Source: Apostichopus parvimensis
Taxonomy: Eukaryota > Echinodermata > Holothuroidea > Aspidochirotida > Stichopodidae
Assembly (NCBI GenBank): GCA_000934455.1
Contig: KN886891.1
Coordinates: forward strand, 74,131 to 94,161
Length of the DNA: 20,031 bases
Direction of reading: 5' to 3'
Both the position numbers and the translations under genes were made by a program. This document shows positions 1 through 10,085 of the stretch, piece by piece. How positions within the stretch are numbered: position 1 is the stretch's first letter; each line of letters begins with the position of its first letter. The notes beneath the pieces are model-generated. The model saw nothing but the letters and a program-made list of their open reading frames with translations, was not told where the DNA came from and did not search any database.

Positions 1-13
1 CCCCCCCCCCCCC
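1..13. repeat. Poly-C homopolymer at window edge
   Basis: Thirteen consecutive C open the window. It is a simple homopolymer run whose full extent lies outside the window. Confidence 0.9.
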
Positions 14-540
14 GCCTCCTACGCCTATGATAATATACATCATCCTTCCTGGATCTCTTGATTGGACACTATCTGGGAGCATTGCATACTACAAGTATCT
101 TTCATAGTTTTCATAGAAAACTAGGAAGGGAGGGTTCAAAGATAAGATTGGAGCCACCACCATTAAAATACATCAAGAGTTGACTTTTGGCAAGGAATTG
201 TGTCTCTGAACTCCTGCTAGTACTCAAACTTATCAAATGGTTGAATCCCCAGAAACAAATTAAAATACTTGTCATATATAAGGTGTAAAGTTTAATAGGG
301 TAGGAGGGTTAAAAGGCTCCCCAAGTATAGTGTGTTTCAGTAGCTGGGATCACTAATCCTACAGGCTAATTAATTACTACCAATTAAACCTAGGTAGCCA
401 TTGCACGTGGCTTACCACTAATCTATTAGCCAGCTAGTACTGTATATAGAGGAAAAACTTCCAAAAAACTCTAAAAGAACTCAAAAACGTTCTCGTGTCT
501 CATTTTAAGTTTTTTAGCCAATGTTACATTTAAAATGGAT
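14..540. other. AT-rich non-coding stretch, no gene seen
   Basis: All frames are broken by frequent stops and no RNA gene or transposon ends were recognised. Short inverted words such as GGCTA and TAGCC around 364-400 could form small hairpins, but nothing more than expected by chance. Confidence 0.6.
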
Positions 541-637
541 AAGTGTTGTAGAAGTGTAGTAGAAGTGTTGTAGAAGTGTTGTAGAAGTATTACAGAAAAG
601 TGTTGTAGAAGTGTTGGAGAAGTGTTGTAGAAGTGTT
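541..637 (+). repeat. 11-bp tandem minisatellite
   Basis: Tandem array of the unit AAGTGTTGTAG. Units start at 541, 552, 563, 574 and 585. There is then a 2-nt AA interruption, and units continue at 598, 609 and 620, ending in a partial unit at 631-637. Variants include AAGTGTAGTAG, AAGTATTACAG and AAGTGTTGGAG. The unit is not a multiple of three and stop triplets (TAG) recur, so it is not a coding repeat. Confidence 0.95.
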
Positions 638-893
638 AACGTAACTTGCAAACGTTCAGAAATGAGCTAATTAAGAGACTGGTAAAGGAAAGCTGAAGGA
701 ATCATCTATTGATGATACCCAAAATTCGTAAGGCAACTTTTAACTTACAGTATGTGAACTTGTGAATGCAAAGATTGTCTCAAATACCCCAAAACTCACT
801 GGTTTGGGTATTTACGAATGACGATACTTGTAATCCAGTCTCCGATACATACACACTCCGATCTACAGACTAGTAACACTCTTACACTGCGGC

Positions 894-1059
894 CCCAATG
901 ACCGTCTCTGAAGGTCACTACCCTCTTCCTTCCAAATCTATCTGTTGTTATCACAGGAGGATTCAGAGGGATGAAAATCCAATGCTAAAAAGCAAGTGGT
1001 AGAATTCTGACTGCATATTCAGAAGGAAAAGTGTAGTGACCTTAGAAAGGGTCATTGGG
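894..1059. repeat. Inverted-repeat (hairpin or MITE-like) element
   Basis: The left arm at about 894-938 and the right arm at about 1016-1059 are imperfect reverse complements of about 44 bp. Key matching words are CCAATGACC/GGTCATTGG, AAGGTCACTAC/GTAGTGACCTT and TTCCTTC/GAAGGAA. They are separated by about 78 bp of unrelated sequence. No clear target-site duplication was found, so it could be an old miniature transposon or just a palindrome. The right arm runs directly into a long G tract. Confidence 0.6.
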
Positions 1060-1077
1060 AGGGGGGGGGGGGAGGGG
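1057..1077 (+). repeat. G-rich tract with quadruplex potential
   Basis: GGG, a run of twelve G at 1061-1072, and GGGG, separated by single A. It abuts the right arm of the inverted repeat that ends at 1059. Confidence 0.8.
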
Positions 1078-2264
1078 CGAGTAAATAGGAATGTTACAAG
1101 CTTGTAGATCAGAGATCATATATGAATGTTCAGCACACTGGTAAGAGAGGAATGAAGAATATTTACAAACACCATGCAAATACTGCAAATACATATTCCA
1201 AAACTTTCAAAGATGTGTTACAAATTTGAGATTTGTGGCGATTTTAGAATACCCAGCAGTTTCTTAATCGCTATCCAGTCTTCCTTTCAATTGTCGATCT
1301 GCACGCTGCATGGCATTCAACATCAACATGTTACTTTCAACAGCATTGCTTACGGTTAAACCCTAACTTTTTAATCAGGTTGTGGGAATATGTTTTATAC
1401 ACTGTATGTATATAAGGCTGGCAGAACGTTTTTAATCCTATCCAAGTCAATGATTTCTTCCATTCATAGAGTTGAGATAGGTGCAGGCTACAAAGTTGTA
1501 TGTACAGCTTTCCTAAATTGCAATTTACTGTACGTTGCAATGGGGACCAAGATAATCTCATTTTCTCATTTTTCCAGAGACAAATTTCTCTGTTTGTTTT
1601 AGGTTTGAGGGACACTTATAAGTAGCAAACCACATCTCCACGTGAAACCAAAGGACGTAAAGCAGAGAAACAGACACAAAAGTTTAACGACTGTTTGAAT
1701 TGTTATCCTTGTAAGATTACAATCTCTTTGAACGATCAATCGCTGCTTTATCTTTGAAAAGCATGAAAGACTTTAACGTGCAATCCACATGGCCAAATGT
1801 GTTTTCTTAGTGCACTATTAATAGTTTCACCATGTAGCTGTTTATGTTTAAATTATGCCTTCTATAACACCATCTCCACATCTGTGTACTGATCGATTAC
1901 TTTAACAAATGCGTACAATCTTTCCCAAGACCAACATTTGGACTTTTGGCGAAGAGAACAAAACACTGCACACACCAACAGAAGAATCAGAGAGCACAAT
2001 TTTCTACAAGAACTAGACTTTGTCTTTAAATAAAAAAAAGGTTTAAAAAACTGATTGAGCACTCGATGCTATTTACCCCGAGTCACATCTACGGAAGGTC
2101 TTTGCCCCTTGAATTCTAACTAAGTCCAGATGGGGATGCTTGCGACAGTCGTTCCAACCTTATACATCAGGATCAAGGCACATACCATGTGGTTTCTCAA
2201 CCTCTGCTCTGCTCTCAGTCAAATCAGGGTCTTAGATTTGATTCCTAAAATCCCATACATGTAG
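1078..2264. other. AT-rich non-coding stretch, no gene seen
   Basis: Short chance open frames occur on both strands (for example 1390-1602 plus overlapping 1337-1615 minus), but none has a recognisable domain. Two similarly long frames on opposite strands of the same segment argue against either being real. No RNA gene or mobile-element ends were seen. Confidence 0.5.
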
Positions 2265-2371
2265 CAGGGTTGATAATTTTTTTTATATTTTTTATTTCGG
2301 ATTTGTTTGATTTAAATCAGATTTTTTTAATCAAATAATTTTTTGAATTCCATTTAAATTGGTCAACACTG
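2265..2371. mobile_element. 107-bp hAT-like miniature transposon (MITE)
   Basis: The element begins CAGGGTTGATAAT and its far end read on the other strand begins CAGTGTTGACCAA, giving imperfect terminal inverted repeats. The interior is T-rich with the palindromic word GATTTAAATC, a composition familiar from hAT-type miniature elements with CAGGGTTG-like ends. The 8-bp flanks are ACATGTAG and CAATGAAG (5 of 8 match), consistent with a decayed 8-bp hAT target duplication. There is no coding capacity. The terminal repeats and interior are seen; the family assignment is from general knowledge of hAT ends. Confidence 0.6.
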
Positions 2372-2781
2372 CAATGAAGTGATATTGTGGTTTTGTAGAA
2401 TACATGAAATAGAGAGTGACATCTTTCGGAAAATTACGGAGAAGAAAAGAAAAAATGATCAGATTACCAGTGGATAAGAATTTGCATTTCCCAGCCCAAG
2501 ATGAAGATTATATAACAATCAAATGTCAGACAAATTGAATATTAATGAACCTCAAGTTACCATGGCAAGATAATTAATTAAAGCTTAACCAGTTCATATT
2601 ACAAAATATTTCCAATGCCATTTTTTATGTTGAACAATTTGTAGAATCATCAGGCATTGCAATAATAATAATGCATGAATATATATACCCTTAGTACTAC
2701 AAAATGAGGCCTAGAAGGTGTACAGCTCATGCATTACATTCATTCAAGTCTGCTCAACCATTCTCGTTTTCAAATCAACAG
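2372..2781. other. AT-rich non-coding stretch, no gene seen
   Basis: No sustained frame or RNA gene. Its right end (about 2750-2781) is pyrimidine-rich and ends CAACAG, a plausible splice acceptor for the candidate exon that follows. Confidence 0.5.
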
Positions 2782-2863
2782 GTCACTAAAACATTGACGG
2801 AAACAATGTGTATCTCATTACCGACAGACGTGTCATTTCTTTTGTTACGGCGACAACTCGTTG
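2782..2863 (+). CDS. Candidate internal exon, 82 bp, unrecognised protein
   Basis: The segment sits between a good acceptor (pyrimidine-rich run then CAACAG at 2776-2781) and a strong donor (G|GTGAGT, intron starting at 2864). The only frame open across it gives 27 codons plus one base, beginning V-T-K-T-L-T-E-T-M and ending R-R-Q-L-V, so it starts in phase 0 and leaves one base over. That is phase-compatible with the candidate exon at 10658-10796. The protein was not recognised. An open frame on the opposite strand (2845-3024) overlaps its last 19 bases, so at most one of the two is likely to be real. Chance occurrence is plausible at this length. Confidence 0.25.
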
Positions 2864-3024
2864 GTGAGTAAATCTAGGTCAATGGTTTCAATCAAACCGA
2901 CATCGGTATAACCGGGTATTAAGACATTCTCTAGAAATCCGCAGTTAAATCTAACAATACCATGAACTGTTTGACAATGATGGTCACTATAAGGAGCACT
3001 GCACTTTTCAAACTTGTGCCAAAT
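2845..3024 (-). CDS. Candidate 3'-terminal coding exon or gene fragment, 59 codons plus stop
   Basis: On the minus strand an AAAG acceptor-like site (3025-3028) precedes a frame of 59 codons ending in TAA at 2845-2847. The open frame itself extends upstream to an ATG at 3075. Codons use more G/C in third positions (GTC, ACC, GAC, CTC, AAC, CCG) than the surrounding AT-rich DNA, which suggests coding or a relic of coding sequence. The predicted C-terminus is acidic and leucine-rich (I-D-L-D-L-L-T-N-E-L-S-P). No domain was recognised, the acceptor lacks a good pyrimidine tract, and no AATAAA was noticed shortly downstream. It may be a fragment of a decayed gene or retroelement. Confidence 0.25.
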   Translation of the reverse strand: MWHKFEKCSAPYSDHHCQTVHGIVRFNCGFLENVLIPGYTDVGLIETIDLDLLTNELSP

Positions 3025-3028
3025 CTTT

Positions 3029-4049
3029 AAAGCATTCAAAATCCAAAATGCTAAATGTAATTTTTTATGTAACACTAACTACAACAGCTGCAGTTAAAAC
3101 AAGTTAACAGATCATCAACAATGTACTCAATAATAGTACTGTCTTGCATCATATCAACTTACCAAGATTCCCTGTTGAGTTTTGAATAGGTTTAAAAGGG
3201 TTAGGGTTATATCCAGGTTAATTGAGCATTTTCTGTTTTTTTCTTGATTTTTTTTGGGCATAAAAATTTTACTGTCCTGCCAGCAAACTAAATTGTCCTG
3301 ATTTTCTGGCAAGGTCTTTTGGGCCATTCTTCAAACATACCACTGTTAATAAGGACAGGCAAACTACAGTAAGTAAATGACTTCCACGTGTATACGTACA
3401 GCAGTAGAACCCAATGTTACTGTTACTATACATACGTTTACTGTACAATCGTTTCAGAAGCATGACGTAATCGGTATTCAACACATAAACATGACTGATG
3501 GCCACTAGGTGGGTAACATTGTTGCAACAACTAAGATAACACTCATGTTAATGTAGCTATTTTGTGATGTAAGTATTGTAAAGATAGGTATAACATCATG
3601 AGATGTTTCGGCTAAACTAGTATTAGTATACTCATAGGATGTCCAACTTTTCAACCCCCAAAATATGGTAACCCTAACTACGCAGCATTATGCATATATC
3701 ATGCATACTTAAGTTCTTGTCCATTGAAGGGCACTGTTGATAGAGACCGATTGGTCTGTTAGGCTTGTGACCGAATTGCACTCTCTGCAATAATTTCATT
3801 TTACCCTGTCTGACTTCTCTATCTAGTGCTCCTTTGTTAATCACACTACAATAGCTTTATTAGCACAAACTATTGCAGCTATGATGCGATATCGTCTGAA
3901 AATATTACGCTGTAATGGCCAGGACGAGTTATCTGAAAAAAAAGCCAAGCGAAGATTGAAAAAAGGCCTTTGCAATATTTTGTGACATCCCAAATTCACA
4001 ATGTTCAACATTCCTGGTGTTACACATTCAAAATCGACAGACAATCTCA
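3029..4049. other. AT-rich non-coding stretch, no gene seen
   Basis: It contains short chance frames only (for example 3269-3505 and 3841-4050, both minus) without recognisable domains. A similar phrase TGTCCTG followed by a C/T-rich word and GGCA recurs at about 3272 and 3295, a minor local duplication. Confidence 0.45.
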
Positions 4050-4105
4050 CCCCCCCACCCAGTTTTATTCCCCCAAACCCCCCTCCACCCCCACCCCCAC
4101 CCCCA
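4050..4105 (-). repeat. C-rich tract (G-quadruplex potential on minus strand)
   Basis: Multiple runs of five to seven C, including three successive CCCCCA units at about 4088-4105. On the complementary strand these are closely spaced G runs able to form a quadruplex. This is low-complexity DNA. Confidence 0.85.
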
Positions 4106-4850
4106 CATTGTATTTAATTTGTTGTATTGCTTTTAAAATGCTCTCTTGAAATATATCTGTCTTCAGTTTCTGTTTTTAGCTAATAACTCAGTTTGATAAA
4201 AAAAATCAATCCAAAAACTCAAGTAACTTCCTGAGATTCTATCCTAATTACCACCACGTTACAATTTTTAGCTACTTGGGCTGCTGCACCAAATGAAAAT
4301 AGAACTGCCTGTTTCCACCAATCCACTGAACAGAAAACAACCTCAAATTTGACTATGAATTCCCAACTGAGACACAAAAAAACCAATTTGATTTTTCAAT
4401 CCTACTTGTTCAGCCAAAATTGGGGCCTGGCATTTTTACAGTTCATACACACATAGTAGTACTCTGTTAAACCACTTTGTTAAACCAAAAACATCAGGCA
4501 GAAAATTTGACCAGTTTTCATTCACTTTACAGGTTCCTTATTTGACTTGAACAAGACCAGCCTCCTCTACTATCTCTTCAGTAAAAGAGAGATGGAGCAG
4601 TTAAATGAATCAAACAAACTCTTCTGTTGCTATGTTTAAAAGAAACAGGTGCATGACCCAAGATAAATATGTCCCTCCAGAGGAAAGCTAAGCTTGGAAG
4701 GGAAGACATTGGGTTCCTTGGATTGCAACTGTCTCAGTAGAATTTCTATCCATCCCTCCTCTCCTTTACTGAGGCCCCCCAATTATGTCAGCCAGGATCT
4801 TAAAACAGTTGTTATCATCAATCACAGGAAGAAGTCAAGTTCAAGGCAGA
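4106..4850. other. AT-rich non-coding stretch, no gene seen
   Basis: No sustained frame, RNA gene or transposon end was recognised. The last about 60 bases show weak similarity to the segment at about 5060-5117, suggesting that the duplication described next was originally longer. Confidence 0.45.
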
Positions 4851-4996
4851 ACCTTTCCTTATAGTAATGTTAGTGACCTTTCATCACTACCAGAGCTACT
4901 AATGACAATAAAACATGTAGCAGAACCCATCATGGTGTCGATGTAGGTCACATTACAACTATGCCACCTCAAATGTCAAAATTGGTTCTTCTTTCT
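4851..4996 (+). repeat. Direct duplication, copy A
   Basis: Near-identical to 5118-5280 over its whole length. Shared words include CCAGAGCTACTAATGACAAT, AAACATGTAGCAGAAC, TGGTGTCGATGTAGGTCACA and ACTATGCCACCTCAAATGTC. Copy A lacks an internal insertion of about 16 bp found in copy B. An ATG at 4961 inside it opens a 51-codon frame running to TAG at 5114-5116, past the end of the duplicated block. Confidence 0.9.
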
Positions 4997-5117
4997 GTCT
5001 TAATGTTTAATCACAGATGGATGTTCTTCTTTGTTTTTGGGCAATCTGGGTTGCAGCAAAGTTCTCTTCTATTATCCACTGAGACAAGGAAGAACTGTCC
5101 AATTGTCTCAAGATAGG

Positions 5118-5280
5118 ACCTTTCTTTATAGTAACGTTTGTGACATTTCATCATTACCAGAGCTACTAATGACAATAAAACATGTAGCAGAACTCATCAC
5201 ATATTACTAGAATCATGGTGTCGATGTAGGTCACATTACTACTATGCCACCTCAAATGTCAAAATTGGTTCTTCTTTCTT
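5118..5280 (+). repeat. Direct duplication, copy B
   Basis: Second copy of 4851-4996, offset by 267 bp, with about 16 extra bases near 5198-5213 and scattered substitutions. The T-rich run after it (5278-5290) may be where the copies diverge by slippage. The origin could be a tandem segmental duplication of about 267 bp whose spacer has diverged. Confidence 0.9.
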
Positions 5281-5426
5281 TTTTTTTTCTTTCTTGTTTT
5301 GTCCAATTGACCTCCGGACAAATTCCTGAAATTTCTCTTTACATTCAGAAAATCATCCTAGAACATCTTTCAGAAACATGCGCTGTATGTTTTCATAATG
5401 TCCTCATACTAAGATTACATGAATAA
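5244..5426 (+). CDS. Doubtful small ORF with signal-peptide-like start, 60 codons
   Basis: The frame starts at the ATG conserved in both duplication copies. It gives a polar start (M-P-P-Q-M-S-K), a strongly hydrophobic stretch of about 15 residues (L-V-L-L-S-F-F-F-L-S-C-F-V) and then S-G-Q, which resembles a secretory signal and cleavage site. The hydrophobic stretch is partly encoded by a poly-T slippage tract, which yields Phe by composition alone. The twin ATG at 4961 opens a different hydrophobic tail after the shared 12 codons. No family was recognised. A chance ORF is the most likely explanation. Confidence 0.12.
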   Translation: MPPQMSKLVLLSFFFLSCFVQLTSGQIPEISLYIQKIILEHLSETCAVCFHNVLILRLHE

Positions 5427-7022
5427 AGGACACGTTATTGACTACACCTTCATACGATAGCAGTGATTATAATACTAGGTTTGTCAATGAATCTATATAT
5501 ATGAAATTGTTTTAATTAATCATGGCATAAATAGCCAAGTGCTGCAATACTATACCTAAAACCAGTAGCCCATGATTAACAACAAACAAAACAGCAACAA
5601 TTGTGACAGTTTTCTTTCTTACTTCTTTTTTTGCTTTCTTCAAATATTAACTCCCAAAATTGTCATAGCCTTTGGACAGTAACTTGAAGCTGATAGAATC
5701 TGACAGAGGTAATGAGCAGTTTAATCAAAGGCAACCAGGCACTTTAAAAGGAGTCTTTCATGGATAAAAGCTCAAACGTCTCCCACAATCACGAACATTC
5801 ACAAGTTCTACTCGCAACTGCTAGAATGAAGTATTCTAAAATTCATTTTCCACATATTGCAAGAAATTCCTAGAACTATATATGTTGACATTTTTATAGA
5901 CTGTGCAAGCTATACCCCAATGTTTAAAACAGGTGCTAATTACATTTAAATCGAAAACAAAAGTTACCGTGATGATCCAATTATTATTGGATTCTCTCCC
6001 AATGAAGTTCAATTTATAAAGGAATGCTATTCACTAATTTGTTCTCTCCCCCAAAATGAGCAATCATTAAAGACAGCTTGTTAGCAACATTATACCAGTT
6101 TGTTTAAAGTGTGCACCCACCCCTCTGAATTCCAACATAACCACAAAACAGGGCGCAGTGCTAAAACGTTTCCAAATGTGTAGTTAGGTAGATAGGAAAG
6201 TGCAGTTGTGGAGTGGGAGACAGGTAAGAGAGGAGCGAAGTAAATCCACAAAACATCTACTAAACATCTAATGCTTGTCATGATAGCCTAGTTCTCTTTT
6301 CTATTTTGATATACATGTTCCCTACAATCTCATATAATTATGATTTGGTACTTTATACATTTTCCACAGGAATTAGACATTTTCCAAAGAATGAGCAAAT
6401 TATGATGTTTGTTCATCAAAAAGTCAACTTGAATGTAAAGGGGGAATGGCTTGTTCATTTGATTTGATGAGAGTAGGGTTCGTTATGATAAGCATCAGAA
6501 CTTTGTGTGTGTTTATAATAGAATCCATCATGCAGTCTTAAGAATGGTTTTCCACATACCCTGTGCAGGCTAGGTCCAGAAACATTTCTCCTTTCAAATG
6601 TCTAAAGGAGAAAAGCCTCAATTAGTCACACATACACCACAGAAGTGTAAAAATTAACAATGCTATAGACGTGTCAATTAATGGTTTGAACACTTATATA
6701 AAGCAAATGAAGTACCAGACCTTTTCAAGACCAAAAGTCCAACGGTCGTACAGCTTACTTTTAAGTCTACACACTAATTATGACCTAATGTTAGGGCCTC
6801 CTTATTAGTTAACCCAACAGTTAAAACTTCTGCAAAGCCATAAGCTAATGCCTTTCTTTTAATTTTTGGTGAAGGGGACATTCAAAGAGCCATGAATCCC
6901 TAACATGATATGCTGTAGCCATAACTCTTTTACCAGAGTTCAATTTTTAGCGATAACCTTATATTACAATTAAAACCTTTCTCGAGTACTTAAGTCATAT
7001 ATTAGAAGTTCTGAAATGAGGA
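5427..7022. other. AT-rich non-coding stretch, no gene seen
   Basis: Only short chance frames (for example 6090-6281 minus). A CAG|GTAAGA donor-like site at about 6231-6239 has no usable exon before it because stops recur near 6180-6200. Words such as CCAGACCTTTTCAAGACC at about 6717-6734 resemble the interior of the element described at 7023-7151. Confidence 0.45.
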
Positions 7023-7151
7023 TTTTTTTCCCCTTGCTTTTCCAGACTATACTTCAAAATTCAAGGACTTTCAAGACATTGTGAAGAGGTTTTTTCCTTC
7101 TCCCTACTTTCCCCAAATTTCTAGTCTTTTTCCAGACCATGTACGAACCAT
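7023..7151. mobile_element. Possible remnant of a hAT-type miniature element
   Basis: The segment contains AAGGACTTTCAAGACATT (7062-7079), TTTTTCCAGACCATGTACG and the terminal-looking GTACGAACCATG (7140-7151). Read from the minus strand it starts CATGGTTCGTACATGG. Many animal genomes carry hAT-like miniature elements with ends of the CAGGGTTCGTACA type and AAGGACTTTCAAG-like interiors. The left end was not found convincingly, so this is a family guess based on resemblance, possibly a truncated copy. Confidence 0.35.
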
Positions 7152-9164
7152 GACTAGAGTCACTAAATTTTCATAGTGATGTGACTCAGTTGCTAAAAGA
7201 CAAGAGCAGCATAACTGTACAGATCATATATGTAATAAGATAACACAAACTGTATGCGGTACTGTGATTAATCAAACAATGGAACATTAAACAATATCCC
7301 ATCTTTGATTTCAACTCTTTTCAATTCTCCTCCCCAACACTCTACCCTTCCTTCCTCCCCTCCTTTCCAACCCCCCACATTTCCTAGTTTGCCCCACACT
7401 TTTTTGGCAAGAAGTTAACCACTTCTAACTAGTGTGAAAAGTTTATGGCAAAACTTACAGCACTTACTAAAAGAGAGGGCGGTATTTCACATTACAAACA
7501 AACAGCACAACTTTGTTTGTATCAATTGCCTGTATCAATTTACCAAGTCCAATGTTACCTTTGGAGGCAACTTGCAAGCACAGTAAGCATTGCACAGAAT
7601 GAACCAGCCTATCTCTCATGCAAAGATTGCAACATGTCATTATTAACTCAAACAATAAGTTTTCTTCTTGCAAAATCGGATCTCTTTAAGTGGAAAGACT
7701 ACTGAGTTTGTGCTAGATGTTTTGCACAGTACTACAGTAATTCTTTCATTCAAATTTTAACAATCTCAAGAGTGGTACTTAAACTGTTCAGTATTTTCCT
7801 GGATGACAAATTCACCAACGTGTTCCAAGTGATTAGGGTGGCCACAGACATGAAGTCAAAATGGAGGACACGACCAAAACCCTAGTCATGAATCATGTTT
7901 CAAAAGCTTGCGGGAGAAACACTGTGCAGATTATATCTGACACAATATTGATACCTTTCAATTCCGTAAAAATATGAAATTTTGTCTCCAACTTTTTAGC
8001 ATGCAAAATTCAAGTAGAAGCTCCATAAAGTAGTTATTAACCTCATTTCCCAGCCATTAAGTTCATTGAGTGACCATTAATGGACTGTCTAGCACATTAA
8101 GTAGCAATACTATTACTGACACATTTTAATAACAGGTTTGTGGTTAATACCTGGAAAAATAAGCTTGGAATTGAACAACCTAAAGATGAAATTGGAAAAA
8201 AAAAATTTTGTTCCACCAGAACTTAAATTAATGTGCACAACTGTACAGATAAATTTTGATACGAAAGTCTCTTTCATTCCACACAACTTTTCTGGTCTTT
8301 TCTACATTCCTTTTACCCAGAAAACAACCAGTTTCAGACTTAGTTTCATCACAAAACTGAAAGTTGTCCCATCAGTTAATGAAATTACATTGTCATGGAA
8401 ATAAAAACGATAGAGATTTATCAAACTTGATACAAAAACCAACTGTAGGCGATGGATACCCCCCCCAACTCCCCTCCCTCAATTTTTTATTTCTTTCTTT
8501 GAAGTAATAAACAGCAGTGCAAGCAAATAAGCAAGGTATTGGATATGTATGTTTACCATGAGAATGCAGGACTATAACCTCACCTTCAATACCAAATCTG
8601 GAGTAACACCTCTGATTGGTTCCAATACAGTTCCACATTTTCCTGCCCAGATGAAAGAGAAAATTAGGTTAAGAAATAGAATCAAAACTTCAAAGTAGTC
8701 TTGCAGATGTTGAAGCAGGAGGTAAAGGTTTTCATTCAAATTTCCTGGAAAGAATTAGAAGGATATATAAGTAGAAAATCCCTATTTCCAAATGGGACAT
8801 GTTTGGTTCCTGTGTTCCTGTAAAGCAGTAACAGTTTAACACTATAAAAATATAAAAGTCTGTTCAGTTTTACCATAACAACTTTAATATTCGTGCAAAA
8901 AAAACTGCGAAAATAAATTTCAAATTCAAGTTAATTGCACAACTTTTGAAATACTACCATGATAGTTGTGCACAGGATCAGCAAATTTGGGCTGCACATT
9001 TTCCTTTCATTTCCAACACTATTCATCCTAGTTCAGAATGTAATCCTTTAAATTCTCTTCTTTTTTTCTCTCTTTTGCATTTCTTCTGTCGTCTTTGTAT
9101 GTAAATAACCTAAATAGGTACTCTTGAAATGAACACATACTTCAAAGGATTAATATAGGTCACC
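7152..9164. other. AT-rich non-coding stretch, no gene seen
   Basis: It includes a pyrimidine-rich tract at 7321-7381 and a short C run near 8460. Frames of 86-88 codons at 7445-7705 and 8138-8404 (plus) are no longer than expected by chance for this composition over 20 kb. They overlap rival frames or carry poly-A/T-driven lysine and phenylalanine, with no recognisable domains. Confidence 0.45.
9157..9164 (+). repeat. Target-site duplication of hAT element, left
   Basis: AGGTCACC, directly outside the left terminal repeat; pairs with AGGTCATC at 10078-10085. Confidence 0.85.
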
Positions 9165-10077
9165 TAGTGCTGATAGTCGACTCTTTCTTTTGTAGTTGAT
9201 TAATCACACAGCTCTTCTCGCGATTACTCGGTTACAGTTATGACGTCATCATTCTTTTATCATTTTTACTGTCAAAACAAATCTTTCTCTATGGTGCACT
9301 GTCTTAATTTGTTCTTGCGTGTCTTAACGTGTGGTGTACCAAACAAAAATGTGAACAACTTTCAATCTACGAAATTTCTCAAAATCCTTCCTTGTAAATC
9401 AATAACTTTCGAATGAATCTACTAGGGTACTACAACTACTATCACTAATGAAAACGAACGCGCAAACAATGAATAGATGTAACACCTTGGAGCAGGGTGA
9501 TGATTAGTATGCAAGAGTTTTCTGTAGAAGGACGTTCAACGTTGTAGGTTAGGCTCTAGCCTAGCACGATAGCAGGCACATATTTTGCACATTGAAATTT
9601 AACTACACTGCAATCACACTCGATCAGACATCCTATAAATGTGAACCAGGCCAGTGAAGAAGTAACTGTAAACATGTTTGAATGTATGACAAATACAATG
9701 GCAATCGTTAATGATTAAGAGCTTGCAAATTTGCGATGATGCGCAATGATCAAACATTGCTAGGGCTGAATGTTCCACTGAAGAACAAGCCATTACTGAC
9801 AAGTGAACCATGAATCTAACCGGAGCAGGTGCTTGCCGATTTTTAACACAGCACAATGCTAGAGTAGCATTGTGAGAACCTGTACTTTTGCGATATTTGC
9901 TGACAAACTGCTTTAGTGTTGTTTTTGATAGGTTAGGCCATTTTTCCAAAGCAGATTATGTGTAGTGCTAGCTTGTAGTTGAGTAACCGCAACTTAGGTT
10001 TTGAGCACGATTAAAATCAAACTTCCACTGTGTAATCGCGACTACTGGCGATTAATCGATTACAACTATCAGCACTA
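9165..10077. mobile_element. Non-autonomous hAT-superfamily DNA transposon, 913 bp
   Basis: The left end TAGTGCTGATAGTCG and the right end read on the other strand TAGTGCTGATAGTTG match at 14 of 15 positions. The inverted similarity continues inward through GATTAATC and CGCGATTAC words, with about 13 extra bases in the left arm, so the repeats reach about 50 bp. The 8 bases outside are AGGTCACC (9157-9164) and AGGTCATC (10078-10085), an 8-bp target duplication with one difference, as hAT elements make. The interior has no full transposase. A minus-strand frame at 9614-9949 (about 111 codons, no upstream ATG) is unrecognised. Its first third loosely recalls a BED-finger arrangement spread over two frames, which I cannot confirm. 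The element must have relied on a transposase supplied elsewhere. Confidence 0.88.
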
Positions 10078-10085
10078 AGGTCATC
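10078..10085 (+). repeat. Target-site duplication of hAT element, right
   Basis: AGGTCATC, directly outside the right terminal repeat; 7 of 8 bases match the left copy. Confidence 0.85.

Noticed and set aside
1346-1365. Telomere-like AACCCTAAC (and GGGTTAGGGTTA near 3198)
   Set aside because: Isolated one- to two-unit matches, not arrays.
1337-1615. 92-codon minus ORF with a 70-codon plus ORF on the same segment
   Set aside because: Length is within chance expectation for many starts in 20 kb, there is no domain, and a competing frame lies opposite.
6474-7151. Complete hAT element from AGGGTTCGT (about 6475) to ACGAACCAT (7150)
   Set aside because: Only about 9 bases of the ends match, and the flanking 8-mers agree only if the element boundary is shifted; probably coincidence.
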